A DNA stretch of 51,084 bases from the NCBI GenBank assembly GCA_039795715.1, contig JBDKLD010000075.1, positions 1 through 51,084 on the forward strand, in the 5' to 3' direction. Below, one piece after another: positions 23,018 to 30,944 of this stretch. Under the pieces are notes generated by a model. That model did no database searches. It saw only the letters and a list, made by a program, of their open reading frames with translations, and had not been told where the DNA came from. The stretch's first letter is position 1. Each line of letters begins with the position of its first letter. The DNA is from JAGOSA01 sp039795715 (GTDB taxonomy: Bacteria > Patescibacteriota > Minisyncoccia > Phycocordibacterales > UBA9973). Both the position numbers and the translations under genes were made by a program.

Positions 23018-23653
23018 TTAATTATATCTCTGAATCACCTTTTCAAACTCTTCAATCGAGTACACAAAGTGTAGCCAGTCATATTCCTTCGGATCCTTTA
23101 CTGAAGTACAGAGTGTTTTCATTTTTTCTTTGATGAGGTGCTCCCAGTCTGTACCGTTTTTTGTCTGAAAGAATATAAGCGGTGTCATCTTTATATTATG
23201 TCCCCCATATTTATTCATTCCATCATTCACAACATTTTCATGGAAAACAATAGTCTCCTCTAGTTCAGTGCCGTCCCCACCAAGCGGGCAGACTACGGCA
23301 ATATCGCCAGAAACAACCACCTTCAATCGCTGAAAGATATCTTCTGAAACATCTGTAAATGATGCTTCCTTTACTCTTTCCCATAAACCATCATGCTGTT
23401 GTTGTGGCACGCCGATGTTCAAGAATGGAGAAAGACTATTCTCGGTAATATATTTATTTGCGGTATCACTTGTTGCAGACATTGCTCCCCCACTGTAACC
23501 GCCATGAATAATACCGTAGCCACTTTTGAGCAGTACTTCTGTAAACTGTTCGATTGCTTTGTATTCTTCGCTTGATGGATCTATTGTAGATTTGCCGAGT
23601 ACTGACGCAAAACGATTCGCACCCGATTTTTCTTTCATTTCTTGTAATGTCAT
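23018..23653 (-). CDS. LOG-like nucleotide N-glycosidase (SLOG/lysine decarboxylase-like family)
   Basis: A 211-residue protein with the LOG/SLOG fold. GYGIIHGGYSGGAM (about 45-58) is the first glycine-rich loop, and VCPLGGDGTELEE (121-133) is the PGGxGTxxE active-site motif with one extra residue. LOG enzymes split the N-glycosidic bond of nucleoside 5'-monophosphates. Here it lies 2 bases after a thymidylate-synthase homologue and 4 bases before folD. A role releasing a modified pyrimidine base from its nucleotide would parallel MilB/BcmB; that is inference, as those proteins belong to a related but not identical family. Confidence 0.8.
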   Translation of the reverse strand: MTLQEMKEKSGANRFASVLGKSTIDPSSEEYKAIEQFTEVLLKSGYGIIHGGYSGGAMSATSDTANKYITENSLSPFLNIGVPQQQHDGLWERVKEASFTDVSEDIFQRLKVVVSGDIAVVCPLGGDGTELEETIVFHENVVNDGMNKYGGHNIKMTPLIFFQTKNGTDWEHLIKEKMKTLCTSVKDPKEYDWLHFVYSIEEFEKVIQRYN

Positions 23654-23655
23654 AT

Positions 23656-24492
23656 TTATATGGCAATGGGAAAATTGATCTTCTCCCCGTGCTGATAATT
23701 AGTAAATGTTGTATCTGTGAACTTCCAATTGAGTATACCTGTAAAACTTTCTGTGATAGCGGCGGGATAACTGGAATTTTCTACCTCCAATAACTTCTTC
23801 GCTCCTTCAATATGGTTTTCATAAAGCTCTACCTGTCCGAACATGCCTATTACTTTTCCCTCCTCGTAACCTGTCTCTAAACAAATTAGGTGAAGGAGCA
23901 AGGCGTGCTGAGCAAAGTCATTTGGCAAACCGAGACATACATCTGCACTTCGCTGATAAAATATCAGGCAAAGTTCATCTCCGTATTTAAGTATCTGAAA
24001 AGCAAATGGGCACGGGGGTATCGACTGCTGATCGATGTCTTTCGGATTCCATTGTGATACAACGAGCCTTTTGCTTTCTGGGTTTTCTTTAATTTTCTCA
24101 ATTAGCAACTTAATTTGATCTACTCCTTGGTCCGTGTAATCGCCTATTCCTTTGTAATCAGCTCCAAAATTTCGCCATTCGAATCCATATGTAGGGCCAA
24201 GATCGTTGGGATTTTCTGATTGATTACTTTGCCACTGATCCCAGAAGTGACAGCCGCGATCGGTCAGCCATTTTTTATCTGTGTAGCCCTTGAGATAAAA
24301 TTCAGTTTCCACTCTCATGCTTTTCTGCGGCATTTGACGAAGTGTACATAGTGGGAATCCAAGCTTCATGTCGTGTTCAATTGTTTTTCCCAAAAGACTG
24401 TATGCTGAAATTCCTGATCGAGTTAGCCTCAAGAAACCTTCATTTAAACATTCTTTAATTATTTCTTTGTATTGTGTATCGAAGTTTTTCAT
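23656..24492 (-). CDS. Thymidylate-synthase homologue, probably a (d)CMP hydroxymethylase
   Basis: A 278-residue member of the ThyA fold. Motifs in order: TRSGISAYSLLG (about 24-35), FPLCT, VETEFYLKG (61-69), FWDQW (83-87), LGPTYGFEWRNFG, IPPCPFAFQ with the nucleophile C161, QRSADVCLGLP (180-190) and then N191-D192-F-A. D192 aligns with the Asn of ThyA (N177 in E. coli) that recognises the uracil ring; an Asp there is typical of dCMP hydroxymethylases such as that of phage T4. So the substrate is probably a cytidylate and the product a 5-hydroxymethyl-cytidylate. Neighbours (methyltransferase, LOG-like, folD) fit a base-modifying pathway. Confidence 0.82.
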   Translation of the reverse strand: MKNFDTQYKEIIKECLNEGFLRLTRSGISAYSLLGKTIEHDMKLGFPLCTLRQMPQKSMRVETEFYLKGYTDKKWLTDRGCHFWDQWQSNQSENPNDLGPTYGFEWRNFGADYKGIGDYTDQGVDQIKLLIEKIKENPESKRLVVSQWNPKDIDQQSIPPCPFAFQILKYGDELCLIFYQRSADVCLGLPNDFAQHALLLHLICLETGYEEGKVIGMFGQVELYENHIEGAKKLLEVENSSYPAAITESFTGILNWKFTDTTFTNYQHGEKINFPIAI

Positions 24493-24496
24493 ATAT

Positions 24497-25258
24497 TTAT
24501 CTACTTGGCTTCTTTGCCTGCATTACTAAGGTGAATGGAATCATTTTAGATTTACTTTTTGAGTACGTGCTTGAGAAAACGTGTTTCTTTTCTTTGTCGT
24601 TATTCGTCGTAATCTCATGGAATGCCGTCACATCGAAACCTGCTTTTTTGAGAAGTTGGAACCAAGTACTCGGCTTAGCCTGAAATGATTGAATGTTATA
24701 GCCAGTTTGATTCCAATTGAATCGCACTGTCGGTTTTTCCTGATTGTATGAGTTCTGAAATACTACTTTACCGTCATGCTCATCTACTACCCTGACCAAA
24801 TAGTGATCCCAGCTAAAGGTGAACGTGCCGCCTGGTTTGAGAACTCTGAATACTTCCCCCAAAGTCTTCTCAATGTCTTCGGACCAGCCGATTCCATACA
24901 CACTGAATACTTCATCGAACGTGTTTTCGGAAAAAGGAAAGTCTTTCGACATATCAGATGTTTGGAAAGAAATTTCCTTGCTTCCGTACTTCTTTTTCGC
25001 CTCATTAATGCCGTTTTGGGAGATATCGATACCGATATATTCTTTTGGGTTTTTCTTAGCGACAAACGGTACTGATTCTCCTATACCACAACCGATCTCC
25101 AATAATGACTTGCCCGTGATAGTTAATAGTTTAGGAGTTAGGTCTGAGCCTGACGAATGGAGTCCCCACGAAGGAAGAAAGGTTCCTCCTGAATGGTAAT
25201 CCCCTGAGTAAAGGGAGTTCCAAGCCTTGGCGTTATTGGTTTTTACCTTGTTTTTCAT
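24497..25258 (-). CDS. Class I SAM-dependent methyltransferase, first gene of the pyrimidine operon
   Basis: A 253-residue methyltransferase. Motif I is SLLEIGCGIGESVPFV (about 51-66), followed by YIGIDISQNGI, the post-I acidic residue, and motif FRVLKPGGTFTFSWD near the middle. It starts the operon with a TAAACT box 6 nt before its ATG and ends 4 bases before the thymidylate-synthase homologue. In bacimethrin synthesis a methyltransferase acts on the released hydroxymethylcytosine, so a methylation of the pyrimidine is the best guess. It could also be an unrelated tailoring enzyme. Confidence 0.85.
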   Translation of the reverse strand: MKNKVKTNNAKAWNSLYSGDYHSGGTFLPSWGLHSSGSDLTPKLLTITGKSLLEIGCGIGESVPFVAKKNPKEYIGIDISQNGINEAKKKYGSKEISFQTSDMSKDFPFSENTFDEVFSVYGIGWSEDIEKTLGEVFRVLKPGGTFTFSWDHYLVRVVDEHDGKVVFQNSYNQEKPTVRFNWNQTGYNIQSFQAKPSTWFQLLKKAGFDVTAFHEITTNNDKEKKHVFSSTYSKSKSKMIPFTLVMQAKKPSR

Positions 25259-25264
25259 GTCTAT

Positions 25265-25270
25265 AGTTTA
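25265..25270 (-). promoter_or_regulatory. -10 box TAAACT of the pyrimidine operon, leaderless-type
   Basis: TAAACT (minus strand) with a 6-nt gap to the ATG at 25258. TACAAT at 25286-25291, with TTAAAA 16 nt further upstream, is an alternative. Confidence 0.5.
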
Positions 25271-25314
25271 CAACTTTAATTAAGTATTGTACCGTTTTTT
25301 AGTCATATTTTAAG

Positions 25315-25323
25315 TTATCCACA
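25315..25323 (+). promoter_or_regulatory. Perfect DnaA-box match TTATCCACA
   Basis: A single 9-mer in the divergent region between the methyltransferase operon and the TrmB gene. One box is weak evidence for DnaA control. Confidence 0.3.
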
Positions 25324-25328
25324 GTTTT

Positions 25329-25357
25329 ACCTTTATTTATAAAGGTTATGGTATAGT
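25329..25357 (+). promoter_or_regulatory. Operator candidate and extended -10 of the first TrmB gene
   Basis: ACCTTTAT and ATAAAGGT around TT form a perfect inverted repeat (25329-25346). TGGTATAGT follows, an extended -10 at 25352-25357. The palindrome overlaps the expected -35 position, so it could let TrmB repress itself and the divergent pyrimidine operon. Confidence 0.55.
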
Positions 25358-25393
25358 AATTGTGTGTCCGATTTTCCGACATATTAAAATTAT

Positions 25394-26140
25394 ATGAACC
25401 AAATCACTGTTTTACTGCAAAAATATGGGTTTAGCGAACGCCATTCAAAGGTATATCTTCACCTTCTCTCAAGCTTAGAGGATACGGTACTTGGGGTAGC
25501 TAAAGCCACCAATATACCTAGGACGACCGTATATACAATCCTGACTGACCTTAAGGACCAAAACCTCGTATCCACCTTTAGGAAGAACAAGGTTCAGTTC
25601 TGGACGCCAGAAAGTGTAAATCAGCTCCAAGTTAATCTCGAGCAGAAGCAGGAAGTCGCTGACTCCCTCGTTCCCCTTTTACGTGACATCACGAGCAAGT
25701 CCCACCTCGGGGATTCTTCGATCCGTATGTTTACCGGAAAAGAAGGCTTGAAGATCGTTTGGGAAGACATCATTTCCTGCCTCGAAGCCGAGAAGCCGCC
25801 TTTTGTATATGCGATCTCTCATACGGACCTGTATTCTATTTTGCCGAAATACTTTCCAGCGTGGATTGAGAGACGCAGAAAGTCTAAAGTTTTTGCAAAA
25901 CTGATTGTCCATCATGGGCACCAGCACCTTCGTTCTGATAGCGGGCAGGAAGTCCGTGCCATGCCAGAAAAATATATTTTTACAGGCGATCTTACTATCT
26001 ATGGGAAAAAAGTAGCCATCTTTGTATTTGAAAAAGACCGATATGAATCGATTATTATTGACTCTCCTGCTTTCGCACAAATGATTCAGGGAATATTTAA
26101 TTACACCTGGGATAATTTGGGAGAGACGGCAAAGATTTAA
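25394..26140 (+). CDS. TrmB-family transcriptional regulator
   Basis: A 248-residue protein. The winged helix is at about 1-75 (GFSERHSKVYLHLL, then ATNIPRTTVYTILTDLKDQNLV), as in TrmB/sugar-specific regulators. Then come a short coiled coil (VNLEQKQEVADSLVPLLRD) and a C-terminal sensor domain, MFTGKEGLKIVWEDI...ERRRKSKVFAKLIVHH...KYIFTGDLTIYGKKVAIFVFE...YTWDNLGE. It is divergent from the methyltransferase operon and is its likely local regulator; the ligand is unknown. Confidence 0.86.
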   Translation: MNQITVLLQKYGFSERHSKVYLHLLSSLEDTVLGVAKATNIPRTTVYTILTDLKDQNLVSTFRKNKVQFWTPESVNQLQVNLEQKQEVADSLVPLLRDITSKSHLGDSSIRMFTGKEGLKIVWEDIISCLEAEKPPFVYAISHTDLYSILPKYFPAWIERRRKSKVFAKLIVHHGHQHLRSDSGQEVRAMPEKYIFTGDLTIYGKKVAIFVFEKDRYESIIIDSPAFAQMIQGIFNYTWDNLGETAKI

Positions 26141-26251
26141 TTTAATAAGTAGTGTCTCATTTCCCGAAAACTGACCCTGGCCGACGAGCTTCATATGCTA
26201 GTGAGACCTACCGAGAGGGTTAAACGCAGTACCTTTTCGCTAGAGTCAAAT

Positions 26252-26284
26252 AACAAAAACCACCATTTTGATGGTTTTTGTTTT
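26252..26284 (+). terminator. Terminator after the first TrmB gene
   Basis: AACAAAAACCA pairs with TGGTTTTTGTT around a 9-nt loop, followed by TT. Confidence 0.85.
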
Positions 26285-26407
26285 ACCTATTCTCAACTTT
26301 TTCCTGCAATTCCTTCAGAAATTCCTCTTTTTCACTTTGTGGCGCAAGTGGTCCTATTTTTTCTAATTTTGAGAAATATATTTAAAAAAATATTGACCCA
26401 GGACAGA

Positions 26408-27007
26408 TTACATCTCAGATGTAATCGTTGACAAGATTTTTCCTATTTCTCCAGAAAAATTCTTTTTTAGTATATGCATTTTAGTTTCAAATTTTGCCAG
26501 AAACCCAAAAAACTTTGCCTTGAATATTTCGTTATCGATACTATTTGCGGCTTCTTCTTGATCTTCTCTATCATTGATGCCCACAGATTTCAAAAATGCC
26601 AATCCATCTAGAGGCAGTAGCATGGCAAATTCACGACTACCCGCTTCTAACTTCAAAACATTGCTCTTAATGGTATTTTGTTGGCATTCCAAAGAGGTAA
26701 GAAATTGTTTCTTGTTTTCTTTGGTTGGGTTGCCCTGAAAAGATGATTCTGTTATATTGTTTTTTTCCATCAATTCCTTATTATGCGCTTCATACATTTT
26801 TGAAGCTTCGTAAAAACTTTCCGTGGATTTGAATATACGCTCTACTGTTTCCATATTTTCAGAAGTAATTTTCTCTGCTTTGTCGTGCAGAAAATCCTGA
26901 TGCTCTGGGTTTTTGGTAGTATCTATAACACTAAAAACCCTCTCGCTCAATTCCTGTTTTTTCTTTTCTGCTATTTCCTGTTCAGTTGGGGTATGCATTG
27001 TTTCCAT
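26408..27007 (-). CDS. Helical cytoplasmic protein, function unknown
   Basis: A 199-residue Glu/Lys/Asn-rich protein, almost all helix, with no signal peptide or membrane segment. Segments such as SERVFSVIDTTKNPEHQDFLHDKAEKI and FKAKFFGFLAKFETKMHILKKNF suggest a helical bundle. A TATACT box lies 7 nt before its ATG. It sits between two TrmB regulators but runs as its own unit. No family recognised. Confidence 0.65.
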   Translation of the reverse strand: METMHTPTEQEIAEKKKQELSERVFSVIDTTKNPEHQDFLHDKAEKITSENMETVERIFKSTESFYEASKMYEAHNKELMEKNNITESSFQGNPTKENKKQFLTSLECQQNTIKSNVLKLEAGSREFAMLLPLDGLAFLKSVGINDREDQEEAANSIDNEIFKAKFFGFLAKFETKMHILKKNFSGEIGKILSTITSEM

Positions 27008-27014
27008 ATTTTTT

Positions 27015-27020
27015 AGTATA
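27015..27020 (-). promoter_or_regulatory. -10 box TATACT, leaderless-type
   Basis: Minus-strand TATACT, 7 nt before the ATG at 27007. Confidence 0.5.
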
Positions 27021-27073
27021 TCATTTTGAGACCAAATACCATGAACACAGGGGGGGTTGAGTAAGGATGTGTT

Positions 27074-27835
27074 TTATTTCCTGCTATCCCACAACCCCTT
27101 AAAGACTTCCCTTAGATTGTGCGCCATAACAGCGTCATGAATTTCAATGAGGTAATATGGCCTCTGCTTGGTGATGATCATGATGACATATGAACCGACA
27201 ATCCACTGGGTTGCCGAAAATGCATCCGTCGCCCATGGTTTTATATGGCGGCGATGGGAATATTTTTTATCTATCATCTTTTTTTCCACATCAGCATTAT
27301 TTGAAAATAGTTTAAGGTCCCAGTCTTTCGGATCTTCCTTCCATATCCAATCTATCCATTTTTCAAATTTCTCGACAAATGTATGGTCTTGGAAACCCCA
27401 CCATGTGCGCTCCCCTTCTTTCATGCTTTCGTTCCACCTAGGCGCAGCCTCGAATAAGTACTTGTCGAGATCAACTTCATCGACAAACCTGATTTTCGGC
27501 ACTGAATATGTTTTTGACTCTGGGATATTTTTCAAGAAATCCTGCAGTTCGCGAATAGAACTGACTTTGTGCTTTATTTTTTCATTCTCGGCCTCGATCA
27601 CTTTTTCGAGTTCCTTTTCCTTAGCAGGCAGGTAGTAGAGGGTTTTGCCTCCCAAATCTTCAACAATAAGGCCTTTATCTTTGAGCTCCTTAGCCACACC
27701 GTAGACAGTGGTTCTGTTTATCTTGGCTAGCCTAGAAATAAACGCAGGGGCGATCTTCCCATGCTCAAGAATGAGCTTATAGACAGTTTGTTCCTTATTC
27801 CCCAGACCAAGGCTATGCATTACTTTTTCTATCAT
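27074..27835 (-). CDS. TrmB-family transcriptional regulator, second copy
   Basis: A 253-residue protein with a winged helix at about 1-70 (LGLGNKEQTVYKLILEHG, ISRLAKINRTTVYGVAKELKDKGL), a coiled coil (KELEKVIEAENEKIKHKVSSIRELQDFLKN) and a sensor domain rich in Trp (WWGFQDHTFVEKFEKWIDWIWKEDPKDW). It is divergent from the ABC importer operon, whose ATPase carries a related sensor domain, and is its probable regulator. The Trp-rich pocket suggests a small organic ligand. Confidence 0.86.
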   Translation of the reverse strand: MIEKVMHSLGLGNKEQTVYKLILEHGKIAPAFISRLAKINRTTVYGVAKELKDKGLIVEDLGGKTLYYLPAKEKELEKVIEAENEKIKHKVSSIRELQDFLKNIPESKTYSVPKIRFVDEVDLDKYLFEAAPRWNESMKEGERTWWGFQDHTFVEKFEKWIDWIWKEDPKDWDLKLFSNNADVEKKMIDKKYSHRRHIKPWATDAFSATQWIVGSYVIMIITKQRPYYLIEIHDAVMAHNLREVFKGLWDSRK

Positions 27836-27841
27836 GACCTT

Positions 27842-27872
27842 ATTCTATCATAGTTGTTGATTATTTGTCAAC
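27842..27872 (-). promoter_or_regulatory. Promoter of the second TrmB gene with inverted repeat
   Basis: On the minus strand TTGACA (27866-27871), an 18-nt spacer and TAGAAT (27842-27847), only 6 nt before the ATG. GTTGA/TCAAC (27856-27872) forms an inverted repeat over the -35 box. Confidence 0.7.
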
Positions 27873-27932
27873 ACTTTATATCAAAATACGCATAAAACCT
27901 TGTTAAATATAGCTATTTTCGTTGTTTAGGTA

Positions 27933-27961
27933 TTGACATTACTTGACAAATCTGATATCAT
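27933..27961 (+). promoter_or_regulatory. Promoter of the ABC importer operon
   Basis: TTGACA (27933-27938), a 17-nt spacer and TATCAT (27956-27961). A second TTGACAAAT at 27943 repeats the -35 motif of the divergent promoter. The leader is about 25-30 nt without a clear Shine-Dalgarno sequence. Confidence 0.75.
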
Positions 27962-27991
27962 ATGTGCATTACTATTAGTTAATTATTAATT

Positions 27992-28819
27992 ATGAACAAA
28001 TACGGAAATATTGTTACAGGTGTTATCGCAGTAGTCGCTCTTGTCGTCGCTTTTGGGGCCCAGAAAGGTACAAAGGCAGAGTCAGTAGCGGATAAAGTTA
28101 TTAATAACGGCGAAATTCGAATCGGGTATATCATCTATCCCCCTTCGATGATCAAGGATAAGAAAACAGGAAAGCTTTCTGGTTTTTCATATGACCTCGT
28201 TGAAGCAGCTGCAAAGAACCTTGGTGTTAAAACAAATTGGGTCGAAGAAGTAGGCTGGGGTTCAGCAATTGAAGGCTTGAAGACCAAGCGTTACGACATT
28301 GTTGGAACTCAAATCTGGCCAAACTCAGCACGTGCTCGTGAGGCTGTATTTTCTATGGCTCCCTTTTACAGTGGTATTTACCCATATGTTCGTACAGGTG
28401 ATACCCGCCTTTCGAACGACTTATCGAAAATAAATTCAAGCAATTATACGCTCAGTATTCTCGATGGTGAAATGTCATCTTTTATCGCAAAACAGGATTA
28501 CCCATTGGCAAAGGTAAATGCTCTTCCTCAGCTCTCTTCATACGCTGAAGTATTCCTCAATGTGACAAACAAAAAGGCTGACTTAGCTTTTGCTGAACCT
28601 TCTGCCGCTAATGACTTCCTTAAATCGAATCCGGGAACTCTCGTACGTGCTACGGATAAGCCTATTCGCACATTCGGTTTGGATTTTGCATTCGCACGCG
28701 GTGAAGATTCTATGGCTGCAATGTGGAACACTGCACTCGAAGAGCTAGTAAACGACGGTACAGTTGCCCGCACGCTTGAAAAGTACGGCGTGTCTAACGA
28801 CTATATCCTCGCGAAGTAA
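27992..28819 (+). CDS. ABC transporter substrate-binding protein, family 3
   Basis: A 275-residue protein of the amino-acid/polar compound binding family. A membrane or signal segment at about 7-23 lacks a lipobox Cys, so it may be held by an uncleaved helix. The domain starts GEIRIGYIIYPPSMIKDKKTGKLSGFSYDLVEAAAKNLG and includes YDIVGTQIWPNSARAREAVFSMAPFY, typical of SBP_bac_3. It heads the importer operon. CPR bacteria usually scavenge metabolites, and this system fits that. Confidence 0.88.
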   Translation: MNKYGNIVTGVIAVVALVVAFGAQKGTKAESVADKVINNGEIRIGYIIYPPSMIKDKKTGKLSGFSYDLVEAAAKNLGVKTNWVEEVGWGSAIEGLKTKRYDIVGTQIWPNSARAREAVFSMAPFYSGIYPYVRTGDTRLSNDLSKINSSNYTLSILDGEMSSFIAKQDYPLAKVNALPQLSSYAEVFLNVTNKKADLAFAEPSAANDFLKSNPGTLVRATDKPIRTFGLDFAFARGEDSMAAMWNTALEELVNDGTVARTLEKYGVSNDYILAK

Positions 28820-28849
28820 TCGCAAAAGTAACTAATTACAGAAAATTAT

Positions 28850-29503
28850 ATGTGGAACGTATTAATCAACTATCACCAATTATTGCTCCAAGGTTTTTTG
28901 ACCACACTCAAACTCCTTGGGTCAATTATCCTCATTGGGGTTCCGCTCGGAACCCTGTTGGGTGTAATCGGCGGCAGGCACAGTCCGGAACTTGGCAAAA
29001 TAATTAAGGGTGCACGGTTCGTCACAAAAGTTGTACCGGTGCTTGTGCTCTTGTTTTGGCTCCATTTCCCCCTGCAAGGATTACTTGGTGTCGTAGTTGA
29101 TCCGTTCTGGACGACGATCGTCGCTCTTGGGCTGATTAATATGATTTCCACAGCTCACATTGTTACTACGGAACTTGAGTTACTTCCTAAAGCCTACAGA
29201 GAGGCTGGGACTACACTCGGTATGACCAAAAATCAGATAACAAAATATATTGAATTACCTTTGCTACTCCGAAGGGTAATGCCACAACTTCTACTCAACC
29301 AGGCGGCAATGCTTGAATACACTCTGTTCGCAAGTCTGATTTCAGTTCCGGAATTATTCCGGGTCGCCCAAACAATCAATGCCATGGTCTACAAACCAGT
29401 CGCGATATATTCCCTTCTCGTCATCTTCTTCTTGGCTATTCTCGCACCGCTTCATCTCTCGGTTTCTTGGTTTCAAAAGAAATATGCTAACCAATATGCT
29501 TAA
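28850..29503 (+). CDS. ABC transporter permease, amino-acid type
   Basis: A 217-residue permease with about five membrane helices, the first at about 10-33 (LLLQGFLTTLKLLGSIILIGVPLGTLLGV). The coupling EAA-type motif is YREAGTTLGMTKNQITKYIELP (about 118-139), which docks on the ATPase. It overlaps the start of the ATPase gene. Confidence 0.87.
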   Translation: MWNVLINYHQLLLQGFLTTLKLLGSIILIGVPLGTLLGVIGGRHSPELGKIIKGARFVTKVVPVLVLLFWLHFPLQGLLGVVVDPFWTTIVALGLINMISTAHIVTTELELLPKAYREAGTTLGMTKNQITKYIELPLLLRRVMPQLLLNQAAMLEYTLFASLISVPELFRVAQTINAMVYKPVAIYSLLVIFFLAILAPLHLSVSWFQKKYANQYA

Positions 29504-30617
29504 TATTAAAAACGCCACAAAAAAATATATTCATGATTCCGAAATAAGAGGAATCAGTGATATTTCTTTTTCGGTAATCCCCGGAGAAATTATTTGCGTA
29601 CTCGGAGCAAGCGGTTCTGGTAAAAGTACACTTCTCCGTGCGCTCGCCGGTCTTGAACTACTAGATAATGGCAATGTTGAAACTGATCAAAAATGTTTAG
29701 TGAGTTATGTTTCTCAGGAATATACACTTTGGCCACACCTTACGGTGCTTGAGAATTTAACTTTGGCACCAAAATTAGTGGGTAGTGAATTAAATAAAGA
29801 AACTACGACCGAAGCAAAAAAACTTTTGGAGAGATTTGGATTAATTGAGTACGCCAATAATTATCCGAGCGAACTCTCTGGCGGACAAAAGCAACGAGTA
29901 GCTTTGCTAAGAGCAATTATGGCAAAGCCAAAAGTGCTTTTGCTCGATGAGATAACTTCAGCCCTTGATCCGGAACTTACCAAAAGCGTCCTCGACCTCA
30001 TCCGTGCACTCGCCAAAGATGGCTACACAATGGTGATAGTCACCCACCACATGTCTTTTGCCCTATCTGTGGCAGACCGAATCCTTTTCCTCAAAAATGG
30101 AAGTATCTTACAAGACAAGAAATCGACTCAATTCTTTTTTAATCAATCAGATCCTGAAGTACGGTCGTTCATTGCTGATATTGCGAGACAAGATGAATCA
30201 ATAGAGGTCTTTCGTGGTATTGAGCAATTCCAGGCTTACCATATCGGTCTCATGAAGCGTTTGCCAGAAAATTCTACTATCTATGTCGCAGGTGCAGTTG
30301 GTGACGCTTGGTACGCGCCAATGGCAGAATTTTATACTCTCTACGAAAAGCTTCGCATTGAGAAAAAAATTATCTGGAAAATGGTTACGTATGATCAGGG
30401 AGAAAAAGACAAACAGCTATTGCGAGATTTCCCTGAACTAAACCAGTTCAGGGAAATGCCAAGAAATATTCAGAACCCAGCAAACTACAACGTATTTGGG
30501 GATACGGTCATTACTCAAATATTTAGCGACGAACCAACAATCATACAAATTAAAAACCAAGACGTGGCAGATGCATACATGCGATTCTTCGAAGAGCTTT
30601 GGGAATCGGGTAAATAA
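29484..30617 (+). CDS. ABC ATPase fused to a TrmB-like sensor domain
   Basis: A protein of 377 residues from the ATG at 29484, overlapping the permease; 29496 is also possible. The ATPase has Walker A GASGSGKST (41-49), Q-loop SQEYTLWP, signature LSGGQKQR (131-138), Walker B LLLDEITSALD and H-loop THH. From about residue 236 an extra ~140-residue domain follows: FRGIEQFQAYHIGLMKRLP, then IYVAGAVGDAWYAPMAEF, LRIEKKIIWKMVTYDQGEK and YNVFGDTVITQIF. This mirrors the C-terminal sensor of the neighbouring TrmB proteins. It may allow ligand-dependent trans-inhibition of transport. The fusion looks unusual. Confidence 0.84.
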   Translation: MLTNMLNIKNATKKYIHDSEIRGISDISFSVIPGEIICVLGASGSGKSTLLRALAGLELLDNGNVETDQKCLVSYVSQEYTLWPHLTVLENLTLAPKLVGSELNKETTTEAKKLLERFGLIEYANNYPSELSGGQKQRVALLRAIMAKPKVLLLDEITSALDPELTKSVLDLIRALAKDGYTMVIVTHHMSFALSVADRILFLKNGSILQDKKSTQFFFNQSDPEVRSFIADIARQDESIEVFRGIEQFQAYHIGLMKRLPENSTIYVAGAVGDAWYAPMAEFYTLYEKLRIEKKIIWKMVTYDQGEKDKQLLRDFPELNQFREMPRNIQNPANYNVFGDTVITQIFSDEPTIIQIKNQDVADAYMRFFEELWESGK

Positions 30618-30793
30618 GTACTTTGTTCCCCAACCCCGTACAAGGAGGTCATATAAGAGGCCCGGCTCCCTTTTCCGGGGTTATACCCTCCCCTTTGTTA
30701 ATGCTAGACTATGCATATCTTCTAGACTAAGTTTAACCAAGGAATGTCCTTGAATTAGTTCGGAAAGCCAGAGACTAGGTTCACAGCGATTAG
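30618..30793 (+). other. Structured 3' region of ABC operon
   Basis: No gene is seen. It holds several short inverted repeats (CCCGG...CCGGG near 30,660; CAAGGA/TCCTTG near 30,740) and a repeated CTAGACTA. Probably a long 3' untranslated region before the terminator. Confidence 0.35.
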
Positions 30794-30820
30794 AAAAAGC
30801 ACCATTTAGGTGCTTTTTCT
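30794..30820 (+). terminator. Terminator of the ABC operon
   Basis: AAAAAGCACC pairs with GGTGCTTTTT around ATTTA. Confidence 0.9.
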
Positions 30821-30944
30821 TTTACACTGTGACGGGCGGAGGCATGTTTTTTCAGCAGGAAAAACAGCCGAGCCGGGGTCGCGAGATTTTCCGAGCGACG
30901 GCGAGGAAAATACTTGTGACCACCATAACAATTTTCGGTTAGCT

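Noticed and set aside
23656..24492. Standard thymidylate synthase thyA.
   Set aside because: The Asn that selects dUMP is replaced by Asp192 and the gene is embedded with a glycosidase and a methyltransferase; a dUMP activity cannot be excluded but is less likely.
25261..25394. TPP riboswitch in front of the putative antivitamin operon.
   Set aside because: No TPP-aptamer-like CTGAGA core is visible, and the -10 box is only 6 nt from the start codon, leaving no room for a leader.
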